DNA of 5,054 nucleotides from Erythrobacter sp. (GTDB taxonomy: Bacteria; Pseudomonadota; Alphaproteobacteria; Sphingomonadales; Sphingomonadaceae). Position 1 is the stretch's first letter, and each line of letters begins with the position of its first letter. Of this stretch, positions 1 to 5,054 are shown one piece after another. The notes beneath the pieces are model-generated. The model searched no databases and was not told the origin of the DNA. It worked only from the letters and a program-made list of their open reading frames with translations. Where the stretch lies: positions 8,308 to 13,361 of the forward strand of contig JABSPI010000042.1 of NCBI GenBank assembly GCA_013214365.1, read 5' to 3'. A program made the translations under genes and the position numbers.

Positions 1-1902
1 ACCAAGGCGCAAGGCCGCCTGAGCCCGGATGGCAAATGGCTCAGCTGGTTGGCACCGAAGGACGGCGTGCTCAACATCTGGCTCGCCCCGCGCGATGACC
101 TTGGCGCAGCGCGGGCAATCACCGCGTCCAGCGACCGTCCGATCCGCCAGCATTTCTGGGCCCCCGATGGCAAGAGCATTGGCTACATCCAGGACAAAGG
201 CGGCGATGAAAATTTCCTGCTTTACTCGATTGATGTCGCCAGCGGTGAAGAACGCACTTTGACCCCGTTTGAAAATACCCGGGTGCAGATTTTGGGTTCA
301 TCAGAGACGATCAAGGACAAAATGCTGATCGGCCTCAACAATCGCAATCCGCAATTCTTCGATGTCCATATGCTGGATCTGAACACTGGGGATCTGACGC
401 TGGTCTATGAAAATGACAGCTATGCCGGCTTCATGTCGGACGATTCCCTGACCGTACGCATGGCGATGCGCCAAAATGCGCAAGGCGGCACCGATTTCTT
501 CCGCGTCAACGACAATATGGTCGAGGAAGAGCCGTTCGAGACGACCGGAATGGAGGATTCGCTGACCACCGATCCGGCCGGTTACACCACTGATGGCTCG
601 ATCCTCTACTGGCTCGACAGCCGCGGCCGCAACACCGCCGCACTCTACGCGCAAGACACCGTAACCGGCGAACGCACCCTGATCGCCGAGGACGCCAAGG
701 CCGATCTTGGCGGCACAATCCGCGACCCCAAAACCGGTGTGGTTGAGGCCTATTCGGTCAATTATTTGCGCAACACCTGGACCGCGATCGACGAGGAATT
801 GGGCGCAACGCTCAACTGGCTTGATGAACGGCTCGAAGGCGATTTCGGAATTTCCAGCCGCACCGATGATGACCAGACATGGATCGTTTGGAACGAGCCG
901 CTGACGGCACCGTCATCGACCTATATTTTTGATCGCAAGGCGGAAACGCTGACCCCGTTCTATGTTTCACGGCCCGATCTGGATGGCGCGCCATTGCAAC
1001 CCATGCATCCGGTTGAAATCACCAGCCGCGATGGGTTGACCTTGCCGTCATACCTGACCCTGCCGGCAGGCAGCGACAAGGATGGCAATGGCCGCCCCGA
1101 TGAAGCTGTACCGATGGTGCTCTTGGTCCATGGTGGCCCGTGGGCGCGCGATGATTATGGCTTCAATTCCTACCACCAGATGTTGGCCAATCGCGGATAT
1201 GCAGTGTTGTCTGTCAACTTCCGTGGCTCCACCGGTTTTGGCAAAGACTTCCTCAATGCCGGCAATTTGGAATGGGGCCTCAAAATGCATGACGATCTGA
1301 TCGATGCGACCAATTGGGCGATCAGTGAAGGCATTGCGATTGAAGACAAGGTTGCAATCATGGGCGGGTCCTATGGCGGTTATGCGACACTTGCCGGGCT
1401 CACCTTTACACCGGACGTCTTTGCCTGCGGTGTGGATATTGTTGGCCCGTCTAACCTTGAAACCCTGCTCGAGACGATCCCGCCTTATTGGGCGCCGGTT
1501 GTGCGGCTGTTCCATGAGCGTATGGGCAATCCCAACACCGAAGAGGGTTTGGAATTGTTGCGTGCGGCCAGCCCGCTTTACAAGGCGGATCAGATCGTCA
1601 AGCCGCTCTTGATCGCGCAAGGGGCGAATGACCCACGCGTCAAACAGGCCGAAAGCGATCAGATCGTAGGCGCTATGAAGGATGCGGGCATTCCGGTGAC
1701 CTATGTGCTCTATCCCGATGAAGGGCACGGCTTTGCCAAGCCTTCGAACAGCATCTCCTTTGTCGCGATCACCGAGAATTTCCTCTCCGAATGCATTGGT
1801 GGCCGTGCTGAGCCGCTGGGCGAAGTGCTCGCACCCTCGACCGCTGAAATCGTTGAAGGCGCGCAATATGTTCAGGGTTTGGAAGATGCCCTGAGCGAGT
1901 GA
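1..1902 (+). CDS. S9 family serine peptidase (prolyl oligopeptidase / acylaminoacyl-peptidase type), 5'-truncated by the window
   Basis: Frame 1 is open from the first base, giving 633 residues; a TTG at 49 is only an internal codon. The true start, and probably a secretion signal, lie before the window. Family members are about 650-700 residues, so perhaps 30-70 are missing. Roughly residues 1-320 carry repeated beta-propeller-like strands (for example LSPDGKWLSWLAP near 8-20). The rest is an alpha/beta-hydrolase domain. HGGPW at 377-381 is the usual oxyanion-side motif. The nucleophile is Ser457 in GGSYGGYA, with acid Asp544 in GANDPRV and His576 in DEGHGF, so the triad is complete. The expected role is cleavage of short peptides, probably in the periplasm if the missing N-terminus is a signal. 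Exact specificity cannot be read. An Asp/Asn-rich loop at 359-368 precedes the catalytic domain. The gene ends 110 bases before the first dehydrogenase and seems separately transcribed. Confidence 0.95.
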   Translation, partial: TKAQGRLSPDGKWLSWLAPKDGVLNIWLAPRDDLGAARAITASSDRPIRQHFWAPDGKSIGYIQDKGGDENFLLYSIDVASGEERTLTPFENTRVQILGSSETIKDKMLIGLNNRNPQFFDVHMLDLNTGDLTLVYENDSYAGFMSDDSLTVRMAMRQNAQGGTDFFRVNDNMVEEEPFETTGMEDSLTTDPAGYTTDGSILYWLDSRGRNTAALYAQDTVTGERTLIAEDAKADLGGTIRDPKTGVVEAYSVNYLRNTWTAIDEELGATLNWLDERLEGDFGISSRTDDDQTWIVWNEPLTAPSSTYIFDRKAETLTPFYVSRPDLDGAPLQPMHPVEITSRDGLTLPSYLTLPAGSDKDGNGRPDEAVPMVLLVHGGPWARDDYGFNSYHQMLANRGYAVLSVNFRGSTGFGKDFLNAGNLEWGLKMHDDLIDATNWAISEGIAIEDKVAIMGGSYGGYATLAGLTFTPDVFACGVDIVGPSNLETLLETIPPYWAPVVRLFHERMGNPNTEEGLELLRAASPLYKADQIVKPLLIAQGANDPRVKQAESDQIVGAMKDAGIPVTYVLYPDEGHGFAKPSNSISFVAITENFLSECIGGRAEPLGEVLAPSTAEIVEGAQYVQGLEDALSE

Positions 1903-1914
1903 CCCCGCGCAAAG

Positions 1915-1957
1915 TTGAAAATCAGTTGCTGACAGCAATGTAAGTGGCTGGCATACC
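1915..1957 (+). promoter_or_regulatory. Candidate promoter region for the dehydrogenase pair (two overlapping sigma70-like matches)
   Basis: Two weak matches overlap. One is TTGAAA (1915-1920), an 18-base spacer and TGTAAG (1939-1944), which would start transcription near 1951 and put the whole downstream inverted repeat into the RNA. The other is CTGACA (1929-1934), a 17-base spacer and CATACC (1952-1957), which would start near 1964 and leave out the 5' arm of that repeat. Both -10 boxes are poor, and alphaproteobacterial promoters are loosely conserved. This is an inference from motif matching only. Confidence 0.3.
1926..1938. promoter_or_regulatory. Perfect 13-base palindrome, candidate operator
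   Basis: TTGCTG and CAGCAA are exact reverse complements around a single central A. The site lies inside the spacer of one promoter candidate and covers the -35 box of the other, which is where a repressor dimer would act. No regulator gene is present in the window to pair with it. Symmetry and position are seen in the sequence; the operator role is inferred. Confidence 0.35.
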
Positions 1958-2011
1958 CTCTCCTGAACCGAGTCTGCAGCGGCGCAGACCACGATTTGGG
2001 AGAGGGTTTTT
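1955..2011 (+). promoter_or_regulatory. Nested hairpin in the leader of the first dehydrogenase gene; terminator-like and ribosome-site-masking
   Basis: ACCCTCTCC (1955-1963) pairs perfectly over 9 bp with GGAGAGGGT (1999-2007). Inside it a second perfect stem, GTCTGC (1972-1977) with GCAGAC (1984-1989), closes a six-base loop. Eight unpaired bases precede the inner stem and nine follow it. Ts run from 2007 to 2011, so the element resembles an intrinsic terminator with a long apical part and could end transcripts coming from the peptidase gene. The 3' outer arm is also the Shine-Dalgarno stretch for the ATG at 2013, so when folded it would block translation. Whether it acts as terminator, attenuator or translational switch cannot be decided from sequence. 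Confidence 0.5.
1998..2006 (+). promoter_or_regulatory. Shine-Dalgarno sequence that sets the start of the first dehydrogenase
   Basis: GGGAGAGGG ends six bases before the ATG at 2013. An in-frame GTG at 1944 would lengthen the protein by 23 residues but has no purine-rich site in front of it. The extra residues would also have no counterpart in the paralog, whose start aligns with 2013. This site therefore fixes the start at 2013. It is also the 3' arm of the leader hairpin. Confidence 0.75.
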
Positions 2012-2012
2012 C

Positions 2013-2834
2013 ATGTCAGGCACCGGGGCGCAGCCGCGCCGCAATATCTTTATCACCGGGGGCGCATCGGGCATTGGCCGCGCTGTGGCTGAATATTTTA
2101 GCAAGCAAGGTTGGTTTGTCTCGATCGCGGATGTGAATGTCGCCGGGATGCAGGATACTCTTGGCCTCATCGACGGTGGCTTCAAATATTCGCACCAACT
2201 CGATGTGCGCGACCGGGCTGCATGGGACACCGCATTGGAAGCTGCGGCAACCGCGGGCGGAGGCCGCATTGATGTGCTGGTCAACAATGCAGGGATCGGC
2301 ACTGGAGGCCATTTGGCCGAGCTTGAAGTGGATGAGATCGACCGTTGCCTCGACATCAATCTGCGCGGCGTGCTGTATGGTGCGCAGGCTGCCTACCCCT
2401 ATCTGGCCAAGGCAGGGCCGGGTTCGGCATTGGTCAATATCGCCAGCGCAGCCGGCATTGCCGGTGGTTCAGGGATGAGCGTTTATAGCGCGACCAAGTT
2501 TGCCGTTCGCGGGATCGCAGAAAGCCTCGATGCCGAGTGGACGCCCGACGGGATCAAAGTGTCTTCGATCTGCCCAAGTTTCATCGACACGCCGCTGCTG
2601 GAGGGAACCGGCAATCGCAAATCGAATGACAGCGTGCGATCACGCGTCGTCCAAGCCGGGCTGGAGATCACACCGGTGGAAGAAGTCGCCGAAACCGTCT
2701 GGAATGCGGTGCACGGGGACGAATTGCATTATTTGGTGGGCAAGACCGCGCGCCGGGTCAATTTCGCCAAGCGCTGGATCCCGGGCCGGGTGCGCAAACA
2801 GCAGAAACATGCCGCCGGCCTGTTGGGCCGCTAA
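2013..2834 (+). CDS. Classical short-chain dehydrogenase/reductase (SDR), first of a tandem pair
   Basis: The 273-residue protein has the length of a single-domain classical SDR. The nucleotide-binding motif TGGASGIG is at 15-22. Asp40 at the end of the second strand favours NAD(H) over NADP(H). Asp64 in LDVRD contacts the adenine ring, and NNAG is at 91-94. The catalytic tetrad Asn116, Ser145, Tyr158 (YSATK) and Lys162 is complete. An NAD-dependent alcohol/ketone oxidoreductase is therefore expected; the substrate is unknown. The sequence resembles the classical SDR subgroup often labelled SDR_c9, from memory. The usual Pro-Gly after the sixth strand is Pro188-Ser189 here, whereas the paralog keeps Pro-Gly. 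The C-terminal ~29 residues are rich in Arg/Lys and contain RWIPGRVRK. The start at 2013 is supported by a strong ribosome site and by alignment with the paralog. The next gene follows after 43 bases, so the two are probably co-transcribed. Confidence 0.93.
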   Translation: MSGTGAQPRRNIFITGGASGIGRAVAEYFSKQGWFVSIADVNVAGMQDTLGLIDGGFKYSHQLDVRDRAAWDTALEAAATAGGGRIDVLVNNAGIGTGGHLAELEVDEIDRCLDINLRGVLYGAQAAYPYLAKAGPGSALVNIASAAGIAGGSGMSVYSATKFAVRGIAESLDAEWTPDGIKVSSICPSFIDTPLLEGTGNRKSNDSVRSRVVQAGLEITPVEEVAETVWNAVHGDELHYLVGKTARRVNFAKRWIPGRVRKQQKHAAGLLGR

Positions 2835-2877
2835 GGCAAATCCAAACCGCGCCGCAGCTGCAGTCTAAGGAACATAA

Positions 2878-3696
2878 ATGAGCGCTTCACAAAACAATCG
2901 CGCAATTTTCATCACGGGCGGTGCATCGGGGATTGGCCGTGCGGTGGCTATCTTCTTTGCCGCACGCGGTTGGTCCGTTGGCATTGCCGATGTCGATCAG
3001 GCCGGAATGCAGGAAACGCTGGGCATGATCGATGGAGACCATGCTTTCAGCTATTCGCTCGACGTGCGCGACCGCACCCAATGGGACGAGGCGCTTAGCG
3101 CGTTTGCCAAGGCCAGCGGCGGGCGGATCGATGTGGTGTTCAACAATGCCGGAATTGGAAATGGCGGGCCTCTGGTGGAACAGCCCGATGATGAGCTGGT
3201 GCCGATGCTCGATATCAACCTCAAAGGTGTCATTTACGGGGCGCAGGCTTCGCACAAATATCTGGCCCAAAGCGCTCCTGGATCGGTTTTGCTGAATACA
3301 GCCAGCCTTGCCGGGATCATTGGGGCGCCGGGCCTTGCGGCCTATTGCGCAACCAAATGGGGCGTGCGCGGTTTGACCGAGAGCCTTGATGCCGAATGGG
3401 CAGGCGACGGTATTAAAGTTGCCTCGCTATGTCCCGGATTTATCGATACGCCAATTATTGAATCGACACAGGGCGATTCCAATCAAACGGTAAAAGAGAC
3501 GCTCATCGAAAACGGCGTCGAGGTTCTTCCGGTGGAAACAGTTCCCAATATCGTTTGGCAAGCCGTTCACGGCGACAACCTGCACTACACCGTAGGCAAA
3601 ACCGCGAGCCGTTTGCGCTGGCTTCACCGCTGGATGCCCGGCCTTGTACGCAAACGCATGCGCAGCCAAAGCGCAGATGGTGATATTAGACTCTAG
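2878..3696 (+). CDS. Classical short-chain dehydrogenase/reductase (SDR), second of a tandem pair
   Basis: The 272-residue protein is a paralog of the preceding one, about 58% identical in a hand alignment. TGGASGIG is at 13-20, Asp38 ends the second strand (NAD preference), Asp62 sits in LDVRD, and NNAG is at 89-92. The catalytic Asn114, Ser143, Tyr156 (YCATK) and Lys160 are all present. Pro186-Gly187 is the canonical PG. Strong divergence from the paralog falls at about residues 196-217, the flexible loop over the active site in this family, which suggests different substrates. The C-terminus has RWMPGLVRKRMR, a basic tail like the paralog's. AAGGA at 2867-2871 lies six bases before the ATG. 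No terminator lies in the 43-base gap from the first copy, so the pair is probably one operon. The substrate is not identifiable. Confidence 0.93.
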   Translation: MSASQNNRAIFITGGASGIGRAVAIFFAARGWSVGIADVDQAGMQETLGMIDGDHAFSYSLDVRDRTQWDEALSAFAKASGGRIDVVFNNAGIGNGGPLVEQPDDELVPMLDINLKGVIYGAQASHKYLAQSAPGSVLLNTASLAGIIGAPGLAAYCATKWGVRGLTESLDAEWAGDGIKVASLCPGFIDTPIIESTQGDSNQTVKETLIENGVEVLPVETVPNIVWQAVHGDNLHYTVGKTASRLRWLHRWMPGLVRKRMRSQSADGDIRL

Positions 3697-3700
3697 GCCC

Positions 3701-3717
3701 CGCTCTATACGAGAGCG
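3701..3717. other. Small hairpin in the convergent gap, overlapping the phhB stop codon
   Basis: CGCTCT (3701-3706) and AGAGCG (3712-3717) form a perfect 6-bp stem around a five-base loop, between two convergent genes whose stop codons are eight bases apart. No T run follows on either strand, so it is not a good intrinsic terminator. It might still help to end or stabilise transcripts from both sides. Confidence 0.25.
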
Positions 3718-4007
3718 TCGATCGCCCGGGCCATTTTCGCATCACGCTGTGACAGGCCGCCGGTCGCACCGGCATCGTGCGTGGTCAGAGTGATTTCCAC
3801 CTTGGCGTAGACATTGAACCATTCGGGGTGGTGATCATGGCTATCCGCGAGCAGCGCAACCCGGCTCATGAAACCCCAGGCTTGCGAGAAATCGGCGAAT
3901 TGAAAAGTGCGCTCGATCGCCTTGCCTTCGCGCGCCAAAGACCAGTCCGGGTGGTCAGCCAACAATTGGGTGCGCTCGTCTTCGGTTAATTCGGGGACAT
4001 TGGGCAT
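3705..4007 (-). CDS. phhB: 4a-hydroxytetrahydrobiopterin dehydratase (pterin-4a-carbinolamine dehydratase, PCD)
   Basis: The 100-residue protein has the normal length for this small cytoplasmic enzyme. It dehydrates 4a-hydroxytetrahydropterin to quinonoid dihydropterin, recycling the cofactor used by aromatic amino acid hydroxylases such as phenylalanine hydroxylase. The signature is clear: HDHHPEW at 57-63, then a Tyr at 67, and THD at 76-78. His59, His60 and His77 match the family's three active-site histidines. The loop after THD reads [11 protein letters not shown], about three residues longer than the common AGGLTxxD form. The start at 4007 was chosen because [12 protein letters not shown] is a typical N-terminus and AAGGA (4017-4021, minus strand) lies nine bases upstream. 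The same frame stays open further back, but only across ccmA. No hydroxylase gene is in the window. The gene converges with the second dehydrogenase and diverges from ccmA. Confidence 0.93.
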   Translation of the reverse strand: MPNVPELTEDERTQLLADHPDWSLAREGKAIERTFQFADFSQAWGFMSRVALLADSHDHHPEWFNVYAKVEITLTTHDAGATGGLSQRDAKMARAIDALV

Positions 4008-4047
4008 TGCGGCTTTTCCTTCATGCAAGGAGTTGTCGGTGGCCGCG

Positions 4048-4068
4048 CTTTTGCCTAACGCGCAAAAG
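4048..4068. promoter_or_regulatory. Inverted repeat at the ccmA start, in the phhB-ccmA divergent gap
   Basis: CTTTTGC (4048-4054) and GCAAAAG (4062-4068) are exact reverse complements separated by seven bases, ending just before the ccmA ATG. The 62-base divergent gap must hold promoters for both genes, but I could not find a convincing -35/-10 pair on either strand. The repeat could be an operator, or an RNA hairpin covering the only purine-rich stretch before ccmA. Confidence 0.3.
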
Positions 4069-4069
4069 G

Positions 4070-4684
4070 ATGCAACCCCGACTGATCGCCTCTGACCTTG
4101 CCTGCCGCCGTGGTGACCGCATTCTTGCGCGCGGTGTTTCGTTCGAGCTTGGCGCTGGCGAAGCACTGCATGTGACCGGCGCAAATGGGATCGGCAAGAC
4201 CACTTTGATCCGCACACTCGCCGGGCTGACATCGCCATTTGCAGGGGAGATATCGCGCGAGGGCAAAATCGCATTGCTCAATGACAGGCCAGCACTCGAT
4301 CCGGATCTGGCTTTGGGGCGCGCGATCCAATTTTGGGACCGGATCGATCGCGCAGGCGATCCCGACATCGCCACTACCGACCTGCTTGGGCTCACCCCCT
4401 TGCTTGATGTGCCTGTTCGCTACCTCTCGACCGGGCAGACCAAGCGTGCGGCCATGGCGGTTATGATCGGAAGCGGATCGGCAATCTGGCTGCTTGATGA
4501 GCCGCTATCAGGTTTGGATAGCGGCGCTATCGAAGTCGTAACCCAACAGATCGAGCGTCACCTGACAAATGGAGGGATTGCTTTTGTTGCCTCGCACCAG
4601 CAGCTTGCAATTTCCGGTTTGAAGACCCTTGCGCTTGGTGATTACGCACCGCGCCCAAGCTTGCCAGAGGAGGTTGCGGAATGA
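4070..4684 (+). CDS. ccmA: Cytochrome c biogenesis ABC transporter ATP-binding protein CcmA
   Basis: The 204-residue ATPase is the usual length for CcmA, the cytoplasmic nucleotide-binding subunit. With CcmB, CcmC and CcmD it drives release of heme-loaded CcmE for attachment to apocytochrome c (system I). Walker A GANGIGKT is at 37-44, signature LSTGQ at 119-123, Walker B IWLLDEP at 139-145, D-loop SGLD at 147-150 and switch His176. The Q-loop glutamine is not apparent: the segment reads [12 protein letters not shown] at 69-80, with Arg73 roughly where CcmA proteins usually have Gln before Pro. The start at 4070 is chosen because [17 protein letters not shown] fits the family; a TTG at 4007 in the same frame would add a non-homologous stretch. 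AAAAGG touches this ATG directly, too close for a normal ribosome site, so translation may be leaderless or start slightly elsewhere. The gene overlaps ccmB by four bases. Confidence 0.92.
   Translation: MQPRLIASDLACRRGDRILARGVSFELGAGEALHVTGANGIGKTTLIRTLAGLTSPFAGEISREGKIALLNDRPALDPDLALGRAIQFWDRIDRAGDPDIATTDLLGLTPLLDVPVRYLSTGQTKRAAMAVMIGSGSAIWLLDEPLSGLDSGAIEVVTQQIERHLTNGGIAFVASHQQLAISGLKTLALGDYAPRPSLPEEVAE
4668..4673 (+). promoter_or_regulatory. Consensus Shine-Dalgarno site for ccmB inside the ccmA coding end
   Basis: AGGAGG lies seven bases before the ATG at 4681 and supports that start. Together with the ATGA overlap it points to coupled translation of CcmA and CcmB. Confidence 0.8.
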
Positions 4685-5054
4685 TTGTCACTCTGCTGCG
4701 CCGCGACCTTGCCAAATTTTTCCCCTTCACCGGTGGAGGCAGCGCTCTCCCGATCGTGTTCTTCATCGCGGTCGCGATGCTGTTCCCCTTTGCAGTGGGT
4801 CCGGACATAAACATCCTGTCGCGCACCGGTGCAGGCATCGTCTGGATCGCGGCGCTCTTGGCCGCGATCCTGCCGCTTGAAAAACTGGTATCGCAGGACA
4901 TCGAACTGGGCATGTTTGATCAATTGCGTCTGCGCGGCATTACCGAAGAGATAATGATGGCGGTGCGTCTGTTAGCGCATTGGCTTAGCTTTGGCCCGCC
5001 ACTTTTGATTGCGGCTTTTCCTGCTGCGGCTTTGCTTGCGATTGATGGGCCGAC
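4681..5054 (+). CDS. ccmB: Heme exporter / cytochrome c maturation membrane protein CcmB, 3'-truncated by the window
   Basis: An open frame runs from ATG 4681 through the window end, giving 124 of roughly 215-220 residues. It begins [14 protein letters not shown], a typical CcmB cytoplasmic N-terminus. Hydrophobic segments lie at about 22-40, 50-66 and 102-121. Between the second and third is the cytoplasmic stretch LPLEKLVSQDIELG (64-77), matching the LPLDRLF-D-E-G pattern of the family, followed by the LLAHWL segment (97-102). It is the inner-membrane permease partner of CcmA in heme / apocytochrome c maturation. Its ATG overlaps the ccmA stop as ATGA, with a strong ribosome site inside ccmA. 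ccmC would be expected beyond the window. The last two bases (5053-5054) are an incomplete codon. Confidence 0.92.
   Translation, partial: MIVTLLRRDLAKFFPFTGGGSALPIVFFIAVAMLFPFAVGPDINILSRTGAGIVWIAALLAAILPLEKLVSQDIELGMFDQLRLRGITEEIMMAVRLLAHWLSFGPPLLIAAFPAAALLAIDGP

Noticed and set aside
1938..1943. A minimal ATG-TAA start-stop unit in the dehydrogenase leader.
   Set aside because: It has no ribosome site and lies in the likely promoter, so it is best explained by chance.
1048..1992. A 314-codon open frame on the minus strand opposite the S9 peptidase.
   Set aside because: The plus strand encodes a clear catalytic domain with a complete triad. The antisense translation shows no recognisable domain and is the usual shadow of codon bias.
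1944..2012. N-terminal extension of the first dehydrogenase from the in-frame GTG at 1944.
   Set aside because: No ribosome site precedes the GTG, the extra residues have no counterpart in the paralog, and a strong site sits before the ATG at 2013.
2849..2865. GCGCCGC...TGCAG in the gap between the dehydrogenases resembles the reverse complement of the inner hairpin of the first leader.
   Set aside because: The match is short, interrupted by three bases and GC-rich, so chance is sufficient.
4007..4069. Extension of CcmA back to the TTG at 4007.
   Set aside because: The added residues do not look like CcmA, and the extension would cover the phhB ribosome site and the whole divergent gap.
4008..4274. 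Extension of the phhB frame upstream across ccmA on the minus strand.
   Set aside because: PCD proteins are about 100 residues, a good start and ribosome site exist at 4007, and the extension is antisense to conserved ATPase motifs.
1..5054. A search for mobile elements, CRISPR repeats, tRNA, defence genes or a compositional island.
   Set aside because: No repeats, integrase-like genes or abrupt composition change were seen. The genes look like stable chromosomal core, and I find no evidence for a new multi-gene system.

Overview
The window looks like ordinary chromosome from an alphaproteobacterium, most likely a sphingomonad of the Erythrobacteraceae type. This rests on moderately high GC, short intergenic gaps, the style of the S9 peptidase and the phhB / ccmA / ccmB arrangement. 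The taxonomic call is an inference from protein resemblance, not a search result. I see no phage, transposon, CRISPR, tRNA or rRNA, and no multi-gene system that looks new.

Layout. Bases 1-1902 hold the end of a large S9 (prolyl oligopeptidase family) serine peptidase whose N-terminus lies before the window. A 110-base gap (1903-2012) follows and is the most structured non-coding stretch here. It holds two overlapping weak promoter candidates, a perfect 13-base palindrome, and a nested inverted repeat whose 3' arm is the Shine-Dalgarno sequence of the next gene, followed by a T run. Bases 2013-2834 and 2878-3696 encode two tandem paralogous short-chain dehydrogenases (about 58% identical by hand alignment), both with intact catalytic residues and an acidic residue suggesting NAD(H) preference.

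Convergent to them, 3705-4007 on the minus strand encodes pterin-4a-carbinolamine dehydratase (phhB). A 62-base divergent gap separates it from ccmA (4070-4684) and ccmB (4681 to the window end), which overlap by four bases. These are the ATPase and first membrane subunit of the cytochrome c maturation ABC exporter.

How they work together. The two dehydrogenases probably form one transcription unit and act on related, unknown substrates. CcmA and CcmB are partners in one complex. The peptidase and phhB are independent housekeeping-type genes. The items most worth a second look are the hairpin that would mask the first dehydrogenase's ribosome site, the palindrome in its promoter region, and the apparent absence of the Q-loop glutamine in CcmA.
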